The position numbers and the translations under genes were made by a program. Under the pieces are notes generated by a model that was given only the letters and a program-made list of their open reading frames with translations, had not been told where the DNA came from and made no database searches. A DNA stretch of 11,270 bases from positions 1 through 11,270 of the forward strand of contig JAGSPQ010000221.1 in NCBI GenBank assembly GCA_018262385.1. Reading direction: 5' to 3'. Of the stretch, positions 1 through 5,748 are shown one piece after another (positions within the stretch are counted from its first letter, which is position 1; every line of letters starts with the position of its first letter). This stretch comes from Myxococcaceae bacterium. Lineage in GTDB: Bacteria; Myxococcota; Myxococcia; Myxococcales; Myxococcaceae.

Positions 1-750
1 TACCGGGCGGAAATGTTCGTCTGGGTCCTCGCCACCACGATGCCGTTCATCATGCTGGCGCTGTGGTCGGCGGTCGCCGCGGCCGCTCCGGTCGTCAGCC
101 ACAGCGGCCGCAGCTACTCGACCGGGATGTTCACCGCCTACTTCCTCGCGGTGTTCATCGTGCGCCAGCTGATCTCCAGCTGGGCCTCGTGGGAGATCAA
201 CTGGGAGGTCCGCCAGGGCACGCTGGCGATGCGGCTGCTGCGGCCGATTCACCCGATCGTCTCCTACGCCGCGAGCAACCTCGCCGCGCTGCCGATGCGC
301 TCGGTGGTCACCCTGCCGGTGGTGGTGATCATCTTCGTCGTCGGCGTGCAGGGCGCGTTCCCTTCCGACCCGGGGGTCTGGGGGCTGTGGGCGGTGGCGA
401 TGCTCGGCGGCTGGCTGATTACCTTCTTCGCCAACGTCGCGATCGGCAGCCTCTCGCTCTACATGGAGTCGAGCATCAAGGTGATGGACATCTGGCTGGC
501 GGGGTTCTTCGTCTTCTCCGGCTACCTCTACCCGCTCGACATGTTCCCCGGGTTCGTGCGGGCCGCCGCCGACTGGCTCCCGTTCCGCTACCAGATCGGC
601 GTGCCGGTCGAGCTGATGACCGGCGCGCACGGGTTCGACGCGGCACTGCAGTTGGTGATCCGGCAGTGGATGTGGGCCGCGGGGCTGGGCGTGGTCGCGG
701 TGCTGCTGTGGAACAACGGCGTGAAGCGCTTTCAGGCGTTCGGGGGCTGA
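1..750 (+). CDS. ABC-2 type transporter permease, subunit 1 (5' end outside window)
   Basis: This is an inner-membrane permease half of an ABC exporter, of the uncharacterised ABC-2 family whose two permeases lie side by side (COG4587/COG3694 type). The frame is open from base 1, and the residues before the first in-window ATG (base 13) fit the family, so the true start lies upstream; probably only 15-20 residues are missing. Counting from that ATG, hydrophobic segments lie at about 1-25, 37-60, 97-116, 122-152, 155-178 and 219-234, giving six likely helices. A basic loop around residues 60-80 (WEVRQGTLAMRLLRP) resembles the cytoplasmic loop that contacts the ATPase in this family. The second permease follows after one base. 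No ATPase gene is in view; it is expected upstream. The substrate is unknown. The family assignment comes from overall pattern, not from a search. Confidence 0.85.
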   Translation, partial: YRAEMFVWVLATTMPFIMLALWSAVAAAAPVVSHSGRSYSTGMFTAYFLAVFIVRQLISSWASWEINWEVRQGTLAMRLLRPIHPIVSYAASNLAALPMRSVVTLPVVVIIFVVGVQGAFPSDPGVWGLWAVAMLGGWLITFFANVAIGSLSLYMESSIKVMDIWLAGFFVFSGYLYPLDMFPGFVRAAADWLPFRYQIGVPVELMTGAHGFDAALQLVIRQWMWAAGLGVVAVLLWNNGVKRFQAFGG

Positions 751-751
751 G

Positions 752-1546
752 GTGGGGCGCTACCTCCGACTGCTCCGGCTTCAGCTGCGCACCTCGGCGA
801 TGATGGCCGCGCAGTACCGCTGGGACTTCATGATCGACGGGCTGATCTCGATCTTCTGGACCACCACCGCGGTGATCCCGCTGTTCGTCGTCTACGGCGG
901 AGCGACCACCGGCGGCATCCCCGGCTGGACGCTCTCCGAGGCACTGGTGGTGATCGGCTGGTTCATCCTCCTGCAGGGAGTGCTGGAGGGCGCGATCAAC
1001 CCCGGCCTCGTCGCGGTCGTCGATCACATCCGCAAAGGCACGCTCGACTTCATCCTGCTCAAGCCAGCCGACGCGCAGTTCCTCGTCTCGACCTCGCGGT
1101 TCGCGCTGTGGCGGGTGACCAGCGTGGTGATGGGCCTGGCGATCTTCGCGATCGCCTTCAACCGGCTCGGGCGGTGGCCGTCGGGCACCGGGATCTTACA
1201 GGCGCTGCTGCTGGCGGCGCTGGCGGTGCTGGTCCTCTATTCGCTGTGGATCCTGATCGTCAGCCTCGCGTTCTACGTGGTGAAGGTCGACAACCTCACC
1301 TACCTGTTCAGCTCGATCTTCGACGCCGCGCGCTGGCCGGCGACGGTCTTTCGTGGAGCACTCCACCTGGTGTTCACCTTCGTGATCCCGCTCGCGCTGA
1401 TGACCACCTACCCGTCGGAGGCGCTGCTGGGGCGGCTGGCGTGGTCGACCCTCGGCGCCTCGCTGATCGGCACGGTGGTGCTGGCGACGATCTCCCGGCA
1501 GGTGTGGCTGCTGAGCATTCGCCGCTACACCTCGGCCAGCTCGTAG
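752..1546 (+). CDS. ABC-2 type transporter permease, subunit 2
   Basis: This is the partner permease of the preceding gene, 264 residues, and probably forms a heterodimeric membrane channel with it. The GTG at 752 starts one base after the upstream stop codon, so the two are surely co-transcribed and probably translationally coupled. No strong Shine-Dalgarno sequence is present apart from a G-run about ten bases upstream. Hydrophobic segments lie at about residues 26-50, 61-83, 118-136, 148-178, 203-226 and 233-253. The stretch DHIRKGTLDFILLKPAD (about residues 91-107) is the equivalent of the loop RQGTLAMRLLRP in subunit 1. This conserved R/K-GTL-LLKP motif is typical of this permease pair and supports a common origin of the two subunits. 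The substrate cannot be told from sequence. Confidence 0.87.
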   Translation: MGRYLRLLRLQLRTSAMMAAQYRWDFMIDGLISIFWTTTAVIPLFVVYGGATTGGIPGWTLSEALVVIGWFILLQGVLEGAINPGLVAVVDHIRKGTLDFILLKPADAQFLVSTSRFALWRVTSVVMGLAIFAIAFNRLGRWPSGTGILQALLLAALAVLVLYSLWILIVSLAFYVVKVDNLTYLFSSIFDAARWPATVFRGALHLVFTFVIPLALMTTYPSEALLGRLAWSTLGASLIGTVVLATISRQVWLLSIRRYTSASS

Positions 1547-1548
1547 CT

Positions 1549-1576
1549 CCGCGGGCTCCACGCAGCGCGCGGTTTT
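1549..1576 (+). terminator. Weak candidate terminator after the permease pair
   Basis: CCGCG (1549-1553) can pair with CGCGG (1568-1572) across a 14-base loop, and TTTT follows at once (1573-1576). The site sits just behind the second permease stop and ahead of a convergent gene, where a terminator is expected. The stem is only five pairs and the T-run only four, so this is a tentative call. Confidence 0.3.
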
Positions 1577-1608
1577 GGCCTCCCGGCGATCGTGAACTGT
1601 GCGGCGGA

Positions 1609-2463
1609 TCAGCGACGGCGCCGCGCGAACAGCACCGCCAGCGCCGCCCACCCGAGCAGGGCCACCGGCGCGCTGGAGCAGCCCACCAGGAAGGCGCGCG
1701 CTCCTGCGCCGCCGCCTTCACCTCCGCCGCCTGCGCCACCCGCCGCGCCGCCGCCTTCACCACCGCTGCCGCCCGCGCCACCGGCCGCACCGCCGCCTTC
1801 GCCGCCGCCGCCCGCTCCGCCTCCACCGCCGGTTCCGGAATCAGGCGGACCGGCATCGGCCGCGCCTCCATCCAGCAGCCCCGCGTCGGTGCCCGCGTCC
1901 CGGGGAACCCAGGCAATCTCGAGCAGCGGCCGCTGGCCGATGACCGAGTTGTCGCTGCTGACGTACTGGGTCGCGGAGGGGCCGAGCCCTTCACTGAGGA
2001 TGAAGCCGTGGTTGGGCGCTCCGTCGACCCAGGCCTGAACCTGGGCGGTGACGCTCACCGAGTTCGACCCGAGGGTGGCGGTGAAGGTCGAGGCCGCTCC
2101 GGTGGCAGACCCCCCATCGAGGTTGTTCCAGGTCGCGGTGTTCTCGAGCCAGGGCTGCGCCATTCGGCTGACGTTGACCGTCCGCCCATCGGCGGTGTCA
2201 GCCCACAGCACCAGAAACGACGAGGTGATCTCCGAGCCCGCCGGAATCGAGGCGAGCCCGAACTTGATCAGCGCCCGCTTCTCCCCGCTCGAGTAGCTGC
2301 TGTACAGCGCGGAGCTCGAGCCCGAGTTGGTGTCCGGGCTGGCGCTCCACAGGTACGCGTCGGCCACCACATCCCCCGCATCGGGCCGGCGCTGAATGGT
2401 GGTGTTGGCGAACGCGACCGCGGGCACGCAAATCAGCAGGGCGGCGATCACGCTGAAGCGCAC
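1609..2463 (-). CDS. Secreted DNRLRE-domain protein with MYXO-CTERM sorting signal
   Basis: This is a predicted cell-surface protein of 284 residues. The chosen GTG start at 2463 gives a clean signal peptide (MRFSVIAALLICVPAVAFA, cleavage before NTT). The ORF stays open for 41 more codons upstream, but those run into the divergent gene and carry no signal-like sequence. Residues about 20-190 resemble a DNRLRE/CBM96-type beta-sandwich domain: ALIKFGLASIPAG, a W-E-TW motif (WLENTATWNNL), VQAWVDGAPNHGFIL and RPLLEIAWV, in the usual order. Then comes an Asp/Ala/Gly linker and an extreme Gly/Glu/Ala-rich tract (residues 209-254). The C-terminus is a MYXO-CTERM signal: Gly-Cys-Ser with Cys262, a hydrophobic helix at about 264-280, and four arginines at the end. 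In myxobacteria this signal is known to direct processing by a CPBP-family protease (myxosortase) and surface anchoring. The ligand of the DNRLRE domain is unknown. Confidence 0.88.
   Translation of the reverse strand: MRFSVIAALLICVPAVAFANTTIQRRPDAGDVVADAYLWSASPDTNSGSSSALYSSYSSGEKRALIKFGLASIPAGSEITSSFLVLWADTADGRTVNVSRMAQPWLENTATWNNLDGGSATGAASTFTATLGSNSVSVTAQVQAWVDGAPNHGFILSEGLGPSATQYVSSDNSVIGQRPLLEIAWVPRDAGTDAGLLDGGAADAGPPDSGTGGGGGAGGGGEGGGAAGGAGGSGGEGGGAAGGAGGGGEGGGAGARAFLVGCSSAPVALLGWAALAVLFARRRR
1702..1839 (-). repeat. Gly-rich coding tandem repeat, 14-residue (42-base) unit
   Basis: This part of the DNRLRE gene encodes 46 residues that are almost only Gly, Ala and Glu. A unit of the form GEGGGAAGGAGG is present twice in full and once in part; its glutamates are spaced 14 and then 13 residues apart, so the units are imperfect 42-base tandem copies. 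It acts as a flexible spacer between the folded domain and the C-terminal anchor. Such repeats are prone to length changes by slippage. Confidence 0.75.
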
Positions 2464-2469
2464 GGCGCG

Positions 2470-2475
2470 AGGATA
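2470..2475 (-). promoter_or_regulatory. Candidate -10 element, leaderless arrangement
   Basis: Read on the minus strand this is TATCCT, followed by CGCGCC and then the GTG start at 2463. A spacing of six bases from a -10 hexamer puts the transcription start at or next to the start codon, so the mRNA may have no 5' leader. That would fit the lack of a Shine-Dalgarno sequence here. Inferred from position and from similarity to the site at 2556. Confidence 0.35.
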
Positions 2476-2555
2476 CGCGCATCCCGGGGCCTGGCGCGCG
2501 GGGGGCGGTGTGGGCGCAGGTCCCATCTGCGCTCCTTCGGCACCCGCGCTCGCTG

Positions 2556-2561
2556 TATCGT
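2556..2561 (+). promoter_or_regulatory. Candidate -10 element, leaderless arrangement
   Basis: TATCGT followed by eight bases (CACCGGCC) and the ATG at 2570. It mirrors the divergent site at 2470-2475 in sequence and in distance to the start codon. No Shine-Dalgarno sequence precedes this ATG. No -35 box is clear. Confidence 0.35.
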
Positions 2562-2569
2562 CACCGGCC

Positions 2570-2977
2570 ATGTCGCGCGCCCGCATCGAACGAAACGCTC
2601 CTGCCGACCCGGCGCTCGCGATTCACCGCGCCACCACCTGCTTCACCACCATGGGCTACGAGACCGAGCCGGCCACCTACGGCAGCGCCCAGCTGGTCTA
2701 TGCGAAGGGCTCGCGCAACAGCCTCCGGCTCGACGAGCACCGGCACACCCTGCGGATCCTCCACGAGGGCTCGAAGCTGGTGTTCGAGTTCTCGACCGGC
2801 CTGGGCAGCAGCGGGATGGTGATCGCCAGCGAGCTGCAGGCGCTCGAGGAGCGGGTCGACCGCGCGATGCGCGCCGGCCCCGACGGGAGCTCGAAGGTCG
2901 GCTGCCGGTTCTGCGGCCGGATCACCGACTCCGCCGCGCCCAGCTGCGAAGGCTGCGGCTCGGCGGACTTCGTCTGA
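2570..2977 (+). CDS. Small protein with C-terminal zinc ribbon, unknown function
   Basis: A protein of 135 residues that I do not recognise as a named family. The start is the ATG at 2570: codon usage and the divergent promoter region support it, although the frame is open further upstream. Residues 1-105 are mixed alpha/beta with no visible signal peptide or membrane helix, so it is cytoplasmic. The segment around residues 52-80 (LRLDEHRHTLRILHEGSKLV) looks like paired beta-strands, followed by a helix at about 85-103 (ASELQALEERVDRAMRA). The C-terminus has two Cys-x-x-Cys knuckles, C112/C115 and C126/C129, in the form expected of a rubredoxin-like zinc ribbon. The exonuclease III gene begins three bases after its stop, so the two are almost certainly one operon; a nucleic-acid-related role is possible but not shown. 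Confidence 0.8.
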   Translation: MSRARIERNAPADPALAIHRATTCFTTMGYETEPATYGSAQLVYAKGSRNSLRLDEHRHTLRILHEGSKLVFEFSTGLGSSGMVIASELQALEERVDRAMRAGPDGSSKVGCRFCGRITDSAAPSCEGCGSADFV

Positions 2978-2980
2978 AGC

Positions 2981-3754
2981 GTGCGAACCGTCACCTGGAA
3001 CATCAACTCGATCCGCGCCCGCACCGAGCAACTGCTCGACGTGCTGAAGCGGCTGCAGCCGGACGTGATGCTCCTGCAGGAGCTCAAGTGCACCGACGCG
3101 CAGTTCCCCACCGCCGAGGTCCAGGCCGCCGGCTACCACTGCGCGGTCTTCGGCCAGAAGTCCTTCAACGGCGTCGCGCTGCTGTCCCGCGAGCCGCCCA
3201 CCGACGTGGTGCGCAACATCAGCGACGGCGCCGAGGATCTCCAGGCCCGGCTGATCGGCGCGACGGTGCGCGGGGTCCGCTTCTTCGGGCTCTACGCGCC
3301 CAACGGCCAGTCGGTCGGCTCGGAGGCCTTCGAGTACAAGCTCCACTGGTTCACCCGGCTGCGCCGCTTCCTCGCCCAGCGCCACACTCCCGAATCGAAG
3401 CTGCTGCTGTGCGGGGACTTCAACGTCGCCCCCGAGGACCTCGACGTCTGGGACCCGCGGCTCTTCGCTGGGCAGACGCTGTTCACCGACTCGGAGAAGC
3501 GCGCCTGGAGAGAGCTGCGCGACAGCCTCCAGCTGACCGACGTCTTCCGCGCCCTCCACCCCGGGCTCGCCCAGTTCACCTGGTGGGACTACCGGCTGAG
3601 CGGGTACGCGAAGAACCACGGCTTGCGGATCGACCAGGTGCTCACCACCCCGCCGCTGACCGCGCTCGCCCGGGCCTCGGGGGTGGACCTCGCCGCGCGC
3701 GAGCTGAAGCTCCCCAGCGATCACGCCCCTCTGTGGGCGGACTTCGATATGTAG
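2981..3754 (+). CDS. xthA: Exodeoxyribonuclease III (AP endonuclease)
   Basis: A 257-residue member of the exonuclease III branch of the endonuclease/exonuclease/phosphatase superfamily. It cuts at abasic sites and removes 3'-blocking groups in base excision repair in the cytoplasm. All catalytic motifs are visible: Asn7 in WNINSIRAR, Glu34 in LLQELK (metal ligand), Tyr105 in YAPNG, Asp146 and Asn148 in GDFNVAP, Asp218 in RIDQVL, and His248 in SDHAPLW. The length is close to that of E. coli XthA (268). The GTG start at 2981 places Asn7 and Glu34 at the same numbers as in E. coli, which supports this start. It follows the zinc-ribbon gene by three bases, and the first SPFH gene starts six bases after its stop. 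No clear Shine-Dalgarno sequence is present, so translation may depend on coupling. Confidence 0.95.
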   Translation: MRTVTWNINSIRARTEQLLDVLKRLQPDVMLLQELKCTDAQFPTAEVQAAGYHCAVFGQKSFNGVALLSREPPTDVVRNISDGAEDLQARLIGATVRGVRFFGLYAPNGQSVGSEAFEYKLHWFTRLRRFLAQRHTPESKLLLCGDFNVAPEDLDVWDPRLFAGQTLFTDSEKRAWRELRDSLQLTDVFRALHPGLAQFTWWDYRLSGYAKNHGLRIDQVLTTPPLTALARASGVDLAARELKLPSDHAPLWADFDM

Positions 3755-3760
3755 TCCCCC

Positions 3761-4756
3761 ATGGACCTCATTTCGATTCCTGGACTGCTCTTCGGCGCGG
3801 CGGCCTGGTTCGGCCTGCGCTACGTGATCTTCGGCTTCTACACCGTGGCTCCCAACGAGCGGGCGGTGAAGACCTCGTTCGGCAAGGCCGAGCAGCTGCA
3901 GACCACCACCCTCGACAACCCGATGGCCGAGTCGCTGCGGCCCGAAGAACGCGAGCGCTACAAGTACCCCCAGGTGAGGGTGATTCCTCCCGGCGGCCCG
4001 TACTTCAAGTGGCCGTGGGAGAAGATCTACAAGGCCTCGGTCGCCACCGAGACGGTGAACATGGCGTGGGACGTCGAGGACGCCAACGCCAACCGCGGCG
4101 GCACGATGCTCGAGGCGGTGACCAAGGATCAGCTCAACACCGGCCTCGTCGGCCAGCTGCGCTTCCGGGTCAACGAGCAGAACCTCTACGCCTACCTCTT
4201 CGCGGTGAAGCGGCCGATCGTGCACGTGATGGGCTACTTCGTCTCGATCCTCCGCCAGCGGATCGCCGCCTTCGAGGCCCCGAAGTCCGAGATCCCGCCC
4301 GGGGTGACCAACCCGCTCGAGATCAGCGTCGTCTCCGGGGTCAGCATCAACGACCTGCGCAAGAACCTGCGGATCCTCAACGAGACGATGGATCGCGACT
4401 GCACGTCGTCCTCGGCCCGCTACGGGATCCAGCTCGACGCCGCGCTGATCACCGACATCGATCCCCCGGTCGAGGTCGAGAGCGCGCTGGCGGCGATCAA
4501 CACCGCCCACAACCACGTCAGCTCGGACATCTCGCTCGCGCAGGCCTCGGCCGATCAGCGGCTGGTGCAGAGCCGCCGCGCGGTGGAGGTCGAGACCCTC
4601 AACGCCCAGGCCGAGGTCGAGCCGCTGGTCTCGATGGCCACCCAGTTGGTCGAGCTGAAGAAGATGGGGCCCGACGTGCTCAAGGCCTACACCCGCAACG
4701 TCCGGCTCTCGCTCTTCGCCAAAGCCCGGCAGGCGATGTTGGAGGTGAAGCGATGA
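3761..4756 (+). CDS. SPFH/band 7 domain membrane protein, subunit 1
   Basis: A 331-residue protein of the SPFH (stomatin/prohibitin/flotillin/HflK-C) superfamily. A short hydrophobic segment (about residues 6-28) anchors it in the inner membrane, followed by the typical TVAPNERAVKTSFGKAE strand. The central part alternates strands and helices as in SPFH domains, with about 40 extra residues around 48-85 rich in Pro, Tyr and charged residues. Residues about 225-331 are helical and Ala/Glu-rich (AQASADQRLVQSRRAVEVETLNAQ), a likely coiled coil for oligomerisation. Its last codons overlap the next gene by ATGA, so the two products are probably made in fixed ratio, as HflK and HflC are. No FtsH-like or NfeD-like partner gene is nearby, so calling it HflK would go too far. 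No Shine-Dalgarno sequence precedes the ATG. Function in this organism is unknown; membrane-domain scaffolding is the general family role. Confidence 0.85.
   Translation: MDLISIPGLLFGAAAWFGLRYVIFGFYTVAPNERAVKTSFGKAEQLQTTTLDNPMAESLRPEERERYKYPQVRVIPPGGPYFKWPWEKIYKASVATETVNMAWDVEDANANRGGTMLEAVTKDQLNTGLVGQLRFRVNEQNLYAYLFAVKRPIVHVMGYFVSILRQRIAAFEAPKSEIPPGVTNPLEISVVSGVSINDLRKNLRILNETMDRDCTSSSARYGIQLDAALITDIDPPVEVESALAAINTAHNHVSSDISLAQASADQRLVQSRRAVEVETLNAQAEVEPLVSMATQLVELKKMGPDVLKAYTRNVRLSLFAKARQAMLEVKR
4741..4748 (+). promoter_or_regulatory. Strong Shine-Dalgarno site for the second SPFH gene
   Basis: GGAGGTGA is an eight-base match to the complement of the 16S rRNA 3' end, four bases before the ATG at 4753. 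It lies inside the last codons of the upstream SPFH gene and is by far the best ribosome site in the window. It shows that the second SPFH start is at 4753 and that it can be translated well even without coupling. Confidence 0.8.
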
Positions 4757-5661
4757 GCTTCCTGGTCTCGATGATCGTCGCGTTCTTCGGCTGCCTGGTC
4801 GGCGTGCCGATTGCCCTCGGAATCCTCAAGACCCTCGGGGTGTGGACCACCGTCGAGGAGCGCCGCTCGAAGGTCTACGTGCTGTTCGGCGAGGTGATCG
4901 GCATCATCAACGAGCCGGGCCTGCACTTCCTGTGGCCCAAGCTCGGCTGGAAGGCGATCCTGGTCAACTGGCTGGGCAAGGCGCACCAGGTCGACATGCG
5001 GCTCGACCAGGAATACCTGCGCAGCCAGGCGCTCAACTCGGAGGAAGGCGCGCCGATGGGCGTGGGCGTCTGGTACGAGATGTTCGTCTCTGATCCGCGC
5101 TCGTTCCTCTTCAAGAACGCCGACCCGCGGGGCAGCTTGCGCGCCAACGTCGGCAACGCGGCGGTGCGCAGCCTCTCGAACATGAAGCTGGCCGAGATGC
5201 TCGAGACCCGCCACACGATGAGCGTGGCGGTCCGCAACGAGGTCTCGCCGAAGTCCCACGAGTGGGGCTACCAGCTGGGCAGCGTCTACATCCGCAAGGT
5301 CCACTTCCGCGACGTGCAGATGATCCGGCAGATCGAAGAGAAGGTCGTCAACCGGCTGCGGCAGGTGACCTCGGCGATCAAGCAGGACGGCAACAACCAG
5401 GTGAGCATCATCAAGTCCACCGCCGAGCGTCAGGCGGCGATCGAGTTCGCCCGCGCCGCCGCCCAGCGCCCGCTGATCGTCGGCCAGGCGCTGCAGAAGA
5501 TCGCCCAGGACAACGAGGTGATGCAGGCGGTGTTCGAGCTGCTCGAGTACCAGAAGCTGTCGGAAGGCGAGGCGCGGGTCACCCTGCTGCCGATGGGCAC
5601 CCAGAGCGATCTGCTCGCGCCGCTGCTGGCCGCGCAGAACCCTCCTCCGGGCGGCAAGTAG
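4753..5661 (+). CDS. SPFH/band 7 domain membrane protein, subunit 2
   Basis: A 302-residue SPFH-superfamily protein, partner of the preceding gene. An N-terminal membrane helix (about residues 4-27) is followed by the typical VEERRSKVYVLFGEVIG strand and the EPGLHFLWP turn that opens band 7 domains. The domain continues to about residue 195 (SVYIRKVHFRDVQMI). A helical region then follows with IEEKVVNRLRQVTSAIKQDG and a segment resembling the QAAIEFARAAAQRP coiled-coil part. The C-terminus (PPPGGK) is short and flexible. The start is fixed by the strong Shine-Dalgarno site and the ATGA overlap. The two paralogues differ well beyond simple duplication, which suggests an alternating hetero-oligomer rather than redundancy. 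This last point is inference from HflK/HflC. Confidence 0.87.
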   Translation: MSFLVSMIVAFFGCLVGVPIALGILKTLGVWTTVEERRSKVYVLFGEVIGIINEPGLHFLWPKLGWKAILVNWLGKAHQVDMRLDQEYLRSQALNSEEGAPMGVGVWYEMFVSDPRSFLFKNADPRGSLRANVGNAAVRSLSNMKLAEMLETRHTMSVAVRNEVSPKSHEWGYQLGSVYIRKVHFRDVQMIRQIEEKVVNRLRQVTSAIKQDGNNQVSIIKSTAERQAAIEFARAAAQRPLIVGQALQKIAQDNEVMQAVFELLEYQKLSEGEARVTLLPMGTQSDLLAPLLAAQNPPPGGK

Positions 5662-5708
5662 CGGCTGCGGCTCCAAACAATCTGCCGTCGCGGCCCGCGG
5701 CCCGGGTC

Positions 5709-5714
5709 TATGGT
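5709..5714 (+). promoter_or_regulatory. Candidate -10 element before the beta-helix gene
   Basis: TATGGT followed by CGCGCGCC closely resembles the sites at 2470 and 2556. Here it would give a leader of about 28 bases that carries a Shine-Dalgarno sequence before the TTG start at 5749. An ATG (5710) inside the hexamer opens the same frame but would then lie upstream of the transcription start. Confidence 0.35.
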
Positions 5715-5738
5715 CGCGCGCCTTCCCCTTTCAATCCC

Positions 5739-5743
5739 AGGAG
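5739..5743 (+). promoter_or_regulatory. Shine-Dalgarno site that decides a TTG start
   Basis: AGGAG lies five bases before TTG 5749. It favours this TTG over the in-frame ATG at 5710, and the TTG also gives a normal-length signal peptide. Confidence 0.6.
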
Positions 5744-5748
5744 CGTCC

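Larger units (their letters stand above)
2464..2569. promoter_or_regulatory. Divergent promoter region
   Basis: This 106-base gap separates the minus-strand surface-protein gene from the plus-strand zinc-ribbon gene and must hold promoters for both. Each side carries a TATA-like hexamer close to its start codon (listed separately). I see no convincing -35 box (TTGACA-like), no sigma-54 -24/-12 pair and no operator-like inverted repeat. Confidence 0.5.

Noticed and set aside
1702..1839. Short regular repeats that could be mistaken for a CRISPR array
   Set aside because: The units are contiguous coding repeats without spacers, in frame with a Gly-rich linker.
1592..2038. Proline-rich plus-strand frame with PPPSPPPP runs
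   Set aside because: It is the complement of the Gly-rich repeat of the DNRLRE gene and lacks a signal or domain.
2561..4516. A 651-codon minus-strand open frame opposite xthA and the first SPFH gene
   Set aside because: The translation is Arg/Gly/Val/Leu-biased with no family motifs, while the plus strand there encodes complete, recognisable proteins.
1108..4752. A very long plus-strand open frame running into the second SPFH gene
   Set aside because: It is a shadow produced by the high GC content. It crosses other well-supported genes in a different frame and its translation is low-complexity Arg/Ala/Gly; only the part from 4753 is real.
5662..5708. GC-rich repeats after the second SPFH gene as a terminator
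   Set aside because: Short GC runs can pair in several ways, but there is no stable single hairpin with a T-run.
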